Part shown: positions 1 through 7,638 of the stretch, in pieces
Position numbering within the stretch: the stretch's first letter is position 1
How the letters are laid out: every line of letters starts with the position of its first letter
NCBI GenBank assembly: GCA_964554875.1
Contig: CAZKQJ010000017.1
Location: forward strand, 19,370 to 83,369
DNA from: Marispirochaeta sp964554875
Lineage (GTDB): Bacteria; Spirochaetota; Spirochaetia; JC444; Marispirochaetaceae
Length of the DNA stretch: 64,000 bases
Direction: 5' to 3'
Position numbers and translations under genes: made by a program
Notes under the pieces: model-generated
What the model saw: only the letters and a program-made list of their open reading frames with translations
What the model was told of the DNA's origin: nothing
Database searches by the model: none

Positions 1-1
1 A

Positions 2-124
2 AAGGGAATGGAATTCAACGAGGTCAACGACATCACCGAGTTCCAGGCAATCATTCAACCCATTTACGACCGCTACGACCCGATTGTCGGTCCCGGCCTC
101 ATCAAGGAAATCCAGCAAAAATAA
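2..124 (+). CDS. TRAP transporter solute-binding protein, C-terminal fragment (DctP family)
   Basis: Only the last 40 codons are in the window, reading in frame from base 2 to a TAA at 122-124; the start lies upstream. The tail ends in a region rich in Ile, Tyr and Asp (QAIIQPIYDRYD) followed by a short Lys/Gln end, which fits the C-terminus of DctP-type periplasmic binding proteins. The main argument is context: the next two genes encode the small and large TRAP permeases, so the missing member is the extracytoplasmic binding protein. The substrate (C4-dicarboxylate, sugar acid or similar) cannot be told from this fragment. Confidence 0.7.
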   Translation, partial: KGMEFNEVNDITEFQAIIQPIYDRYDPIVGPGLIKEIQQK

Positions 125-169
125 AGGCGGATTCTTCGAGGTGATCTGAAATTATGATACATTTCTGAT

Positions 170-198
170 AACGTTACCCGGATAATCCGGGTAACGTT
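170..198 (+). promoter_or_regulatory. Intergenic stem-loop between TRAP binding protein and permease genes
   Basis: A perfect inverted repeat with 13-bp arms (left arm AACGTTACCCGGA, 170-182; right arm 186-198) and a three-base loop TAA. There is no U-tract after it, so it is not a classical terminator. It sits where many transport operons carry a hairpin that stabilises the binding-protein mRNA and lowers permease expression. The right arm ends 15 bases before the ggagga ribosome-binding site of the next gene. The role is inferred. Confidence 0.7.
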
Positions 199-223
199 GC
201 ATGAAAGAAACCGGAGGAATCCC

Positions 224-721
224 ATGAAAATTCAACCCCTGTGCGAAGCTGCAGCACGAATCGTGAACATGGCAACGGCGGTAATGATTGCCGCATTGAC
301 CATATTTGTCAGCTGGCAGGTATTTGCGCGCTACGTTCTGAACACAGGCCAATTCTGGGCCGAGGAGCTCTCAATTATCGCCATGATCTGGATCGGTATT
401 CTCGGCGCATCGAGCACCTTATGGTCTGAATCTCACATCGGCCTGAATGTTTTTGTTGATCGCCTGCCGGAAACAGGCAAGGTCATTGCCAAGACTTTCA
501 GCGATTTTCTGATTGCAGGATTCGGGATTTATCTTTTTATATACGGCCTGCAGCTGGTGAACAGAATAAGCGGTACCTGGTCAGCCCTGCGAGTATCGAT
601 CGGGAGAACCTACCTTGTCGTACCCATCTCCGCTGCCCTTCTGGCTATCTTCGCCCTGTCCAAGGGCGTACTCCGCCTGACAACACACATTTCCGCTTCA
701 CGGAATACTTCTACCGATTAG
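224..721 (+). CDS. dctQ: TRAP transporter small permease (DctQ family)
   Basis: 165-residue membrane protein with four hydrophobic segments, the usual size and topology of the small TRAP subunit. The motif WAEELSIIAMIWIGILGA after the first helix is the conserved DctQ signature. ATG 224 is chosen because GGAGGA lies at 213-218. An upstream in-frame TTG at 197 would overlap the stem-loop and has no ribosome-binding site. It forms the Na+-coupled importer with the large permease, whose gene starts eight bases after this stop codon, and with the binding protein upstream. Substrate unknown. Confidence 0.9.
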   Translation: MKIQPLCEAAARIVNMATAVMIAALTIFVSWQVFARYVLNTGQFWAEELSIIAMIWIGILGASSTLWSESHIGLNVFVDRLPETGKVIAKTFSDFLIAGFGIYLFIYGLQLVNRISGTWSALRVSIGRTYLVVPISAALLAIFALSKGVLRLTTHISASRNTSTD

Positions 722-729
722 GAGCCTTT

Positions 730-2013
730 ATGTCACCAGCTATTGTCCTGATAGGATTGTTTCTTGTACTCGCCTTTGCAGGAGTACCTATCGCCTTCTG
801 TCTGGCCGTTTCTTCCGTTGTGACCACATGGTATATGGGGTTCCCTGCAGTAGTAACTGCCCAGCGCATTGCCACCGGGCTGCAGTCGTTTCCGCTTATT
901 GCAATTCCCCTCTTTGTTCTGGCAGGATCGATTATGGCAAAAGGCGGTGTAGCCAGACGTATTGTGGATTTTGCTTACATCATCGTAGGTCCTTTCAGGG
1001 GCGGCCTGGCCATGGTAAACTGCATCCAGTCGATGCTGTTCGGCGGGGTTTCCGGCTCAGCCATTGCCGATATTTCTTCAACAGGCCCCATCATGATTCC
1101 AATGATGAAGCAGAAAGGCTACGACAACGAATTTTCCACAGCTCTTACCGTCGCTTCAGCTACCCAGGGAATCATCATCCCCCCCAGCCACAATATGATA
1201 ATCTATGCCATGGCCGCTGGTGGCGTCTCAGTGGGACAGCTGTTCCTGGCCGGCTACATTCCTGGCATAATGATTGGAATAGGATTGATGATTACCTCGT
1301 TTATTATTGCTGTAAAACGCGGTTACCCCAGGGAAAAGCGTCCCCCTTTCCACGACTGCATCCGGATTACTGTGGATGGAATTCTTGCAGTTCTGGCAGC
1401 GGTAATAATTGTGGGAGGGATCGCTTTCGGTATCTTTACTGCGACGGAAGCATCTGCCATCGCGGTTGTCTACGCCGCTTTCCTGGGACTCTTTGTTTAC
1501 AAGGAATTGAAGTTCCGCGACCTGTGGCCTATTCTGGTGGAATCAGTCAAGACGATATCAACCGTTCTGTTCCTGATCGCATCAGCCAGCGCCTTTGCCT
1601 GGCTGCTGACCCGCCTGCAGGTACCGACAATGATCATGCGGTCCATGCTCTCCTTTACCAGTAATCCTGTTATCCTGCTTCTGCTTATAAACGTTCTCCT
1701 TGTCATTCTCGGCATGCTGATGGATGTAGCCCCGTTGATTGTTATTACAACTCCCATCCTGCTTCCGGTGGTGACCGCAGCAGGCATGAGCCCTGTAACC
1801 TTTGGTATCGTACTGCTCCTGAATCTGGGAATAGGCCTGACCACTCCCCCCGTGGGAACAGGACTGTTTGTAGGCTGCTCAGTTGGTCACACCACGGTCG
1901 AAAAGACCACCCGGGCCATGGTTGCATTCTGGCCGGCAATGATAATTGTACTCCTGTTAACGACATTCATTCCTGCTCTAACAAATTTTCTGCCTTCTCT
2001 GATAATGAAATAG
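730..2013 (+). CDS. dctM: TRAP transporter large permease (DctM family)
   Basis: 427 residues with about twelve hydrophobic segments, the standard DctM length. It contains the family features GVSGSAIADISSTGPIMIPMM, the SATQGIIIPPSHNMIIYA region and a C-terminal LGIGLTTPPVGTGLFVG stretch. This subunit forms the ion-coupled channel and works with the DctQ subunit and the binding protein encoded just upstream. AGGAG overlaps the stop codon of the previous gene and is well placed for ATG 730, so the two are probably translationally linked. It is the last gene of the operon, followed by a strong terminator. Confidence 0.93.
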   Translation: MSPAIVLIGLFLVLAFAGVPIAFCLAVSSVVTTWYMGFPAVVTAQRIATGLQSFPLIAIPLFVLAGSIMAKGGVARRIVDFAYIIVGPFRGGLAMVNCIQSMLFGGVSGSAIADISSTGPIMIPMMKQKGYDNEFSTALTVASATQGIIIPPSHNMIIYAMAAGGVSVGQLFLAGYIPGIMIGIGLMITSFIIAVKRGYPREKRPPFHDCIRITVDGILAVLAAVIIVGGIAFGIFTATEASAIAVVYAAFLGLFVYKELKFRDLWPILVESVKTISTVLFLIASASAFAWLLTRLQVPTMIMRSMLSFTSNPVILLLLINVLLVILGMLMDVAPLIVITTPILLPVVTAAGMSPVTFGIVLLLNLGIGLTTPPVGTGLFVGCSVGHTTVEKTTRAMVAFWPAMIIVLLLTTFIPALTNFLPSLIMK

Positions 2014-2032
2014 TATTTGAGCACAAAGAGAG

Positions 2033-2067
2033 CCCCCTCACATTTTTCGATGTCAGGGGGTTTTTTT
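2033..2067 (+). terminator. Rho-independent terminator of the TRAP operon
   Basis: CCCCCTCACAT and ATGTCAGGGGG form an 11-bp stem with one mismatch around a short loop, followed at once by seven T residues (2061-2067). It lies 20 bases after the dctM stop codon. On the other strand it also separates dctM from the convergent DUF2202 gene. Confidence 0.9.
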
Positions 2068-2086
2068 AATCTGCAGCAAATACCAA

Positions 2087-2875
2087 TTATAAAGCGTAGC
2101 CCGGATCCCGTATTACCGCGTTCTCCTGGTTGATGCTCAGGATTCTTTCCAGGTATTCGGGGCTTATGTACTGTGCCTCGTACTCCACCCCCTCGCGGTC
2201 GAGCTGCCGCAGAAAGGCGCGCAGGTGGTTCCTTGAGCCCTTCATCAGGTTCTGGTACAGGATGCGGATGTCGTCATTGTCCGTCAGCTCCAGGTTCTGC
2301 TGCAGATCGTGAATATCCAGGTCCTCGATAAGGGCTCCGACCTTCAGGGCTTCCACCACCGACGTCTTTCCCCGGGCAGTGAGATCGGCATACAGGCCGA
2401 CAAGCTCTTTATCCTCGTAGACCCCCGATTCGTCGCTTCCGGACTTTTCCAGACCGTAAGCATCCAGGAGCATTTCGACGGATTCCATATGCTGCGCCTC
2501 GCTCATAGCAATATTACGGAAGATAGGCAGGTTCCAGGTTTCATAGAGTTCCTGGTATACGTCCCTGGCGAGCTTCTCCTCCTCCCACATGAACAGCAAT
2601 CCTTCCGTCTCCTGTTGCGACAGACTGCCTGCTTCCACCTCCTCCAGGACAGATCTAAGGTCATCTTTAAAGCGGGAATCAAAGCCGTAGTTTCCGCCCT
2701 GCACTCCCCCTGCTGCCCGGCCTGGCCCGTTCCCGCGTCCTGCTGCAGCCATTCCAGCTCCCCGGCCGGTTCCGTTTCTCAAGCCCCGTTCATAGGTGGT
2801 GTCCTGCCGGCCCGCCGCAGCGAGGAACAGGCCGGCAAACACCATAATAAGTGTAACAGTAATCAGTTTCTTCAT
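2087..2875 (-). CDS. Secreted DUF2202 (ferritin-like fold) protein
   Basis: 262 residues. A signal peptide (MKKLITVTLIMVFAGLFLAAAG) is followed by a Gly/Arg-rich linker (about residues 30-65) and an all-helical domain. The domain carries WEEEKLARDVY and SEAQHMESVEMLL, then a HDLQQNLELTDNDDIRILY segment, the pattern of DUF2202 proteins. The paired Glu and ExxH positions resemble ferritin-like diiron ligands, but metal binding is an inference. ATG 2875 is preceded by GGAGG ten bases upstream (reverse strand); a longer frame upstream has no such site and would run into a repeat element. Function unknown; an exported metal-binding or oxidative-stress role is possible. Confidence 0.8.
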   Translation of the reverse strand: MKKLITVTLIMVFAGLFLAAAGRQDTTYERGLRNGTGRGAGMAAAGRGNGPGRAAGGVQGGNYGFDSRFKDDLRSVLEEVEAGSLSQQETEGLLFMWEEEKLARDVYQELYETWNLPIFRNIAMSEAQHMESVEMLLDAYGLEKSGSDESGVYEDKELVGLYADLTARGKTSVVEALKVGALIEDLDIHDLQQNLELTDNDDIRILYQNLMKGSRNHLRAFLRQLDREGVEYEAQYISPEYLERILSINQENAVIRDPGYAL

Positions 2876-2919
2876 CTTTCTACCTCCGATGAATGGTTTT
2901 GTTCCTTGATCCTTAAGTA

Positions 2920-3064
2920 CTGTCTCGAATCGTGGGGATGAATTACGACCAAAGACATACCAGGAAAACACTTAGACGCTTCGCTACGCGAAAACTCGCG
3001 CGAGGCTCTGCATTCCCGATATATCCCGGCCTTCAATTCAATTTATCCCCACGATTCTGAACAC
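2920..3064. repeat. 145-bp dispersed inverted-repeat element, copy A (diverged)
   Basis: Left end CTGTCTCGAATCGTGGGGAT (2920-2939). The right end, read on the reverse strand (3064-3045), matches it at 16 of 20 positions. Copies B (50640-50784) and C (58966-59110) have the same ends and exactly the same 145-bp length. This copy is the most diverged inside. Its left end abuts TA (2918-2919), while the right flank is TG. It contains no open frame of note. It looks like an old ERIC/MITE-type insertion upstream of the DUF2202 gene. Confidence 0.75.
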
Positions 3065-3153
3065 TGAATGATCCTTACATATACAAGCTACCGGAGCTGT
3101 GTGGAGATACGGTGAAGCTCCTTTGAAAAGAGCGTGTATTTGAGCCGCCTGTT

Positions 3154-3170
3154 CTTCACAGAATCTTCAC
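3154..3170 (+). promoter_or_regulatory. Candidate OmpR-family direct repeats upstream of the polyferredoxin operon
   Basis: CTTCAC occurs at 3154-3159 and 3165-3170, an 11-bp period; an inverted copy GTGAAG lies near 3110. OmpR-family regulators typically bind tandem half-sites with this spacing, and the operon downstream encodes such a regulator. A TATACT box lies 40 bases further on at 3210-3215, with no good -35 box, as expected of an activated promoter. Assignment to this regulator is inferred. Confidence 0.4.
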
Positions 3171-3219
3171 CTGGCATCCACGATTTCTCCGCATGCCGGA
3201 TTTAGGGTGTATACTATAC

Positions 3220-3239
3220 AGGAGGCCCGCGGACCTCCT
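3220..3239 (+). promoter_or_regulatory. Leader hairpin containing a Shine-Dalgarno-like arm
   Basis: AGGAGG, C, CCGCGG, A, CCTCCT form a 20-bp near-perfect palindrome in the presumed 5' leader, between the TATACT box and ATG 3262. The left arm is a perfect Shine-Dalgarno sequence but has no start codon at working distance, so the hairpin may be structural or an operator. Role unknown. Confidence 0.4.
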
Positions 3240-3261
3240 TACCCAAGGAGAGAAAACAGAG

Positions 3262-4101
3262 ATGAAACGGAAGGGTTTATTCCTGCGCAGAGGGGTGCAG
3301 GTTTTTTTCCTGCTTCTGATTACCCTGATCGCAGTCAACCATACCCTGGAAGAGCGGGGAATCGAGATTCCTTTAGTCGGCTCGGCATCGCTGCATGCGG
3401 TCTGCCCCTTCGGGGGAGTTGTTTCCTTGTATCAGTACGCCTCAGCCGGAACCTTCACGAAAAAGGTCCATGAATCATCCTTTATTCTGATGATCATCGT
3501 ATTCGCCCTGGCCCTGGCCTTCGGCCCGGTTTTCTGCGGCTGGATCTGTCCACTGGGCACGGTGCAGGAGTTTATCTCCCGTATCGGGCGACGAATATTC
3601 GGTAAACGGCACAACAGCTTTATCCCCCGGGCCGCGGACCGCTATCTGCGCTACCTCCGTTACCTGGTTCTTGCCTGGGTCATTTACGCCACGGCAGTTT
3701 CAGGGGTCCTGGTATTCGCTGCTTATGATCCCTACTATGCCCTCTTCAACTTCTGGACCGGCGAGGTGGCGATCTCCGCCTTTGTAATCCTGGCCCTGAT
3801 GCTGCTGGCCGCCCTCTTTGTGGAGCGACCCTTCTGCAAGTACGCCTGCCCCTACGGGGCCGTTCTGGGCCTTTTCAACCTTGTCCGGATCTTCGGAATC
3901 AAACGAAGCGCGGATACCTGCATCAGCTGCAAGGCCTGCGACCGGGTCTGTCCCATGAACATACAGGTCTCCACCGCAGGCAGGGTGCGGGATCACCAGT
4001 GCATCAGCTGCCTGGAATGCTCCAGCGAAAGCGCCTGCCCCGTACCAACAACGGTAGAACTGGCAGCAGGAAGCATGGGCGTCAAAAAGGCGGAGGTATA
4101 G
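3262..4101 (+). CDS. Membrane polyferredoxin (NapH/YccM-like 4Fe-4S protein)
   Basis: 279 residues with about five membrane segments. There are two Fer4_5-type motifs, CGWICPLG (about residue 94) and CKYACPYG (about residue 192), and a C-terminal soluble part with two 4Fe-4S sets, CISCKACDRVCP and CISCLECSSESACP. An extra SLHAVCPFGG motif occurs near residue 48. Proteins of this type pass electrons between the quinone pool and periplasmic or membrane redox enzymes. ATG 3262 follows AAGGAG, at an 11-base spacing; earlier in-frame starts would precede the leader hairpin. It begins a four-gene operon with an unknown partner and a two-component system. The electron acceptor is not evident nearby. 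Confidence 0.85.
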   Translation: MKRKGLFLRRGVQVFFLLLITLIAVNHTLEERGIEIPLVGSASLHAVCPFGGVVSLYQYASAGTFTKKVHESSFILMIIVFALALAFGPVFCGWICPLGTVQEFISRIGRRIFGKRHNSFIPRAADRYLRYLRYLVLAWVIYATAVSGVLVFAAYDPYYALFNFWTGEVAISAFVILALMLLAALFVERPFCKYACPYGAVLGLFNLVRIFGIKRSADTCISCKACDRVCPMNIQVSTAGRVRDHQCISCLECSSESACPVPTTVELAAGSMGVKKAEV

Positions 4102-4102
4102 C

Positions 4103-4834
4103 ATGAAGGTTCGATCCCCACTGCTGGCTGCTGTAATTGTCGCGACCTTTGTTTCCGGTATCGGCCTCTCCATGGCCTTCAACCTGTGGCGCACCGAATC
4201 CTCCAGGGTGCCGGCCCGCTACAGCTCAGGAGAGTTTGCCGGGGAGTATAATCCGGCGGACATCCGCGGTTCCTATACCTTCGGCGACATCGAAGATACC
4301 TTCGGAGTCCCCGCGGAAGTTCTGGGCAGGGCCTTTGCCCTGGGGCCGGAAAAATCCCCGGCGTCCTACCAGGTAAAAGAGCTGGAAGAAAGCTACGGAG
4401 GACTCCCCGACGGAGGAGAGATCGGGACCGACTCCGTGCGGCTCTTTACCGCCCTCTACCTGGGTCGTCCCTATACCGGTGAGGAGACAACCCGGCTCCC
4501 GGTCCCGGCCCTGGATATTCTGAGAGAGAAACTTGCTCCTGCGGACATCGACAGTCTCCGGGGAATCACGGTGGAACTGAGGGATATTGTTCCCCCCGCA
4601 CCCGGGGAAGCTGGATCTGAGAACAGGGTGATAAGCGCTGCAGCCGGAGAAGTCAAAGGAAACACCACCTTCGGCGAACTCCTGGAATGGGGGCTTACCC
4701 GCGAGGAGATCGAAGGGGTGCTGGGAATTCCCATGGGTCCCCGGACTGTAACCGTACGGGACTATGTAAAAGAACAGGGCCTCGAGTTCTCGGTCTACCG
4801 GACATCCCTGCAGGAGCTGCTGAATACACAATAA
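4103..4834 (+). CDS. Hypothetical exported/anchored protein with repeated TFG modules
   Basis: 243 residues starting with one N-terminal hydrophobic segment (LLAAVIVATFVSGIGLSMAF), so membrane-anchored or exported. The rest shows two related helical modules: YTFGDIEDTFGVPAEVLGRAFAL near residue 55 and TTFGELLEWGLTREEIEGVLGI near residue 195. The start follows the previous stop by one base with GGAGGT upstream, so it is probably translated together with the polyferredoxin. It is likely an accessory or partner of that redox protein. I do not recognise a named family and assign no function. Confidence 0.7.
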   Translation: MKVRSPLLAAVIVATFVSGIGLSMAFNLWRTESSRVPARYSSGEFAGEYNPADIRGSYTFGDIEDTFGVPAEVLGRAFALGPEKSPASYQVKELEESYGGLPDGGEIGTDSVRLFTALYLGRPYTGEETTRLPVPALDILREKLAPADIDSLRGITVELRDIVPPAPGEAGSENRVISAAAGEVKGNTTFGELLEWGLTREEIEGVLGIPMGPRTVTVRDYVKEQGLEFSVYRTSLQELLNTQ

Positions 4835-4844
4835 GAGGACAGGC

Positions 4845-5528
4845 GTGGTGGAAGTATTTATAGTTGAAGACAACGACAACGTCAGGGACGCCCTGGCGGG
4901 ATATTTGAAACTCGAGGGAATAGAGGTCCGGGAGTTCGGATCCCTCGGCCCGGCGGAAACGGAACTGAAGCGCCGGACGCCGGACCTGCTGGTGCTTGAT
5001 GTAATGCTTCCCGACGGCGACGGCTTTCTCTTTGCCAAGCAGCTGAAATCCCGCAAGGACATTCCCATCCTCTTTCTTACGGCCCGTGACCAGGAATCGG
5101 ACCGTATTACGGGTCTCGAAATCGGGGCGGACGATTACGTGGTAAAACCCTTCTCTCCCCGGGAGGTGGTCCTGCGGATCAGGAAAATTCTCTCCCGAAC
5201 CTCTTCTCAAGAGGGCGAAAAAAGCCTGGTTTTCACCCTGGAAGGCTCGCAGCTGTCGATAGACCGGGAGAAGCACCGGGTCAGCATCGACGGTGTAGGC
5301 CTCTCGTTGACTGCAGCGGAGTGGAACATCCTGACCCACCTGGCAGAGAGGCAGCCCCAGGTCTTTTCCCGACTGCAGCTGCTGGAATCCTGCCTCGGTT
5401 CGGTAGCGGAGGGATCGGAGCGCACCATCGATACCCACATAAAGAACCTGCGTCGCAAGATGAAACACGAGGACTGGATAGAGACTGTCCGGGGATTTGG
5501 TTACCGCTTTAACGGGGAGAACGGATGA
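4845..5528 (+). CDS. OmpR/PhoB-family response regulator
   Basis: 227 residues. The receiver domain has the acidic pair EDND, the phospho-acceptor Asp52 in LLVLDVMLPDGDG, and the switch Lys in DDYVVKPF. The C-terminal winged helix (TAAEWNILTHLA ... SERTIDTHIKNLRRKM ... VRGFGYRF) is typical OmpR. It starts with GTG (4845, or the next GTG at 4848) after AGAGGA. The kinase gene overlaps its end by four bases, so the pair is co-translated. Being co-transcribed with a polyferredoxin suggests it controls a redox or envelope function, possibly this operon itself through the CTTCAC repeats. Confidence 0.93.
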   Translation: MVEVFIVEDNDNVRDALAGYLKLEGIEVREFGSLGPAETELKRRTPDLLVLDVMLPDGDGFLFAKQLKSRKDIPILFLTARDQESDRITGLEIGADDYVVKPFSPREVVLRIRKILSRTSSQEGEKSLVFTLEGSQLSIDREKHRVSIDGVGLSLTAAEWNILTHLAERQPQVFSRLQLLESCLGSVAEGSERTIDTHIKNLRRKMKHEDWIETVRGFGYRFNGENG

Positions 5529-6811
5529 GGTCCGCCTACTCCTGGCTTCTCCGCAGTTTTCTTGCCGCTTTTTTTATCCTGATCAGCGTACAGATACTAA
5601 TTCTTGGGGGGGGAATCATTCCCGTGCTGGACAGCTATTCCCGCAGCCAGATCCGCTACCTGGACGGGCTGGCACAGCGCATTCTCGTCAATCCATCGGA
5701 GATTCCCACTGAAAATCCGCAGCACGCCGGGCCCTTTTTTGTCTTCTCCGCCGACAGGAAGCTTGTCTACACAAATCGTGGTCGGGGACGCACCATCCCT
5801 GAGGCGGACTACCGACCGGTCCGCTATGACGGGCAGGTGATCGGGTACTATTATGCCGGGGAGATCCGCTTTCTCGATACCCGGTCAAACAGGCTTTTCC
5901 TCGGATCCCTGGGCATCCTGCTGGCCTTTTCGATGCTTGCCTCCCTGGGAATCGCAGTGCTTGCGGCGGTACGCACCGCCCGGGGAATCGCAGGACCTGT
6001 ATCGGTACTGCAAAAGGACATACAGCAGTTGAGGGCCCTGAAGGCCCCGGGAGTGCGGGAGTTTCCGGTCCGGGAGCTTGCGGAGATCTCCGTCAGCCTG
6101 AACCGGATCGGAACCATTCTCGCGGGAGAAGAGGAGTACAAGCAGCAGTGGATGCAGAACATTGCCCACGACCTGAGGACCCCCTTGAGCGGTCTTCGGG
6201 GACAGCTCGAAGGGATGCAGGACGGGGTACTGGAACCGGAGCCGGAACGCTACCGAAGGATCCTTCAGGAACTTGAGCGCCTGGAAGGCATGATCGCCTC
6301 GGTCTGCGAGCTGTCAAGAATCGAGAACCTGAAGGAGCTCCGGACGGACGCGCTATCCGGAGAGAACTTCTGCAGGGAGATATACAGCACCTTTGAAACC
6401 CGCCTGGCCAAACAGGGCAGCCGTCTGAGCTGCTCCGCAAAACTCCCCTATTTTTACGCCGACGGGGATCTTATTCGAAGGGCCGTGGAAAACATCCTGG
6501 GAAACGCCCTTGCTTACGCAGGTCCCGGGGCCTCAATTGTCATGGAGATTAGTGCAGGGGATCGGGACGACACAATCCTTAGAATCAGCAACGATGGCCC
6601 CCACATACCGGAGGAGCAGCTGGAGAGGATTTTCCAGCGTTTTTACCGGGGAGAATACAGTCGATCAAGCCCCGGCTCGGGCCTGGGGCTGAATATAAGC
6701 CGGGAGATTGTCCAGCGCCACGGCGGCTGCATCAGCGCCGAAAACCTGGAACCCCGGGGAGTTGTCTTTATTATCCGGCTTCCGGATACTAGACAAACAG
6801 CATCAGGCTGA
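5525..6811 (+). CDS. Sensor histidine kinase (HisKA type)
   Basis: 428 residues. There are two membrane segments (about 13-33 and 127-149) around a roughly 90-residue extracytoplasmic sensor region, then a HAMP-like linker and the H-box NIAHDLRTPLSGLRG with His215. The ATPase part has an N-box (RRAVENILGNALAYA), ISNDGPHIPEE and a GSGLGLNISREIVQRHGG lid/G2 region. ATG 5525 overlaps the regulator stop (ATGA). Its 3' end overlaps the convergent zinc transporter gene by 23 bp. The signal sensed is unknown. Confidence 0.93.
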   Translation: MRSAYSWLLRSFLAAFFILISVQILILGGGIIPVLDSYSRSQIRYLDGLAQRILVNPSEIPTENPQHAGPFFVFSADRKLVYTNRGRGRTIPEADYRPVRYDGQVIGYYYAGEIRFLDTRSNRLFLGSLGILLAFSMLASLGIAVLAAVRTARGIAGPVSVLQKDIQQLRALKAPGVREFPVRELAEISVSLNRIGTILAGEEEYKQQWMQNIAHDLRTPLSGLRGQLEGMQDGVLEPEPERYRRILQELERLEGMIASVCELSRIENLKELRTDALSGENFCREIYSTFETRLAKQGSRLSCSAKLPYFYADGDLIRRAVENILGNALAYAGPGASIVMEISAGDRDDTILRISNDGPHIPEEQLERIFQRFYRGEYSRSSPGSGLGLNISREIVQRHGGCISAENLEPRGVVFIIRLPDTRQTASG

Positions 6812-7607
6812 GGGCCATTACCGCCATTCCGGCGGTAACTCCGTAAATGGCAATATGGTGCTCTCCGTACTTTTCCGCCGTTGGCAGGAGTTCGTCCAGA
6901 GAGATAAAGACCATGATTCCCGCCACGGAGGCAAACAGAATACCGAATACCAGATCATTGAGAAACGGCAGCAGAATGAAAAATGCCAGGATTGCTCCCA
7001 GTGGTTCCGCCAGGCCCGACAACGAGGAGAGACAGAAGGCTTTACGCCTGCTTCCGGTGGCATAATAGACCGGGACCGAAACCGCAATACCCTCGGGAAT
7101 ATTGTGTATGGCGATGGCTACGGCGATGCTGATACCAAGAGCCGGATCCTCCAATGCGGAGATAAAGGTCGCGATGCCTTCGGGGAAGTTGTGGATGGCG
7201 ATGGCAAGGGCGGAGAGAAGCCCCATGCGCATCAGCTCCTTTTTCTTCTTATGCTCCTTTGCCTCATGGTGCTGCATCTCTTCGATCTCCCGGGCCTCGT
7301 GGGGGTTTTCAAAACCGGGGACCAGCTTGTCGATCAAACTGATTACCGCTATACCACCGAAAAAAGCGAAGGTCGTTACCCAGTAGCCTTTACTCTCCCC
7401 TAGTGCTGCAGTCAGAGACTCCAGGGCCTTCGGTACAATCTCAAGAAAGGATACATAGATCATGACCCCGGCGGAGAATCCCAAGGCAGCGGAGAGAAAG
7501 CGGGTATTCGTTTTATGGGCAAAAAAGGCAAGCGCGCTCCCTATACCGGTGGAGAGACCGGCGAACAGGGTAAGTCCAAAAGCGAATAAAACCGTTGATG
7601 TCTCCAT
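6789..7607 (-). CDS. zupT: ZIP-family divalent metal transporter (ZupT-like)
   Basis: 272 residues with eight predicted membrane segments. The hallmark transport motifs are present twice, HNFPEGIATF and HNIPEGIAV, together with FLEIVPKAL and SLDELLPTA. The cytoplasmic loop between helices 3 and 4 is His/Lys-rich (HHEAKEHKKKK), as in metal-sensing ZIP loops. ATG 7607 follows AAGGAG; an upstream in-frame start lacks one. It should import Zn2+, Fe2+ or Mn2+ across the inner membrane. It stands alone between a convergent kinase and a downstream-facing chemoreceptor gene. The metal cannot be fixed from sequence. Confidence 0.9.
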   Translation of the reverse strand: METSTVLFAFGLTLFAGLSTGIGSALAFFAHKTNTRFLSAALGFSAGVMIYVSFLEIVPKALESLTAALGESKGYWVTTFAFFGGIAVISLIDKLVPGFENPHEAREIEEMQHHEAKEHKKKKELMRMGLLSALAIAIHNFPEGIATFISALEDPALGISIAVAIAIHNIPEGIAVSVPVYYATGSRRKAFCLSSLSGLAEPLGAILAFFILLPFLNDLVFGILFASVAGIMVFISLDELLPTAEKYGEHHIAIYGVTAGMAVMALSLMLFV

Positions 7608-7638
7608 ACACTTCTCCTTACTATGGTTCCCAGCCTTA

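Larger units (their letters stand above)
2876..3261. other. 386-bp divergent intergenic region with a repeat element and candidate control sites
   Basis: Lies between the divergent DUF2202 gene and the polyferredoxin operon. It contains the 145-bp repeat copy A (2920-3064), two CTTCAC direct repeats (3154-3170), a TATACT box at 3210-3215, and a 20-bp near-palindrome at 3220-3239. No credible gene is present. Confidence 0.7.
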
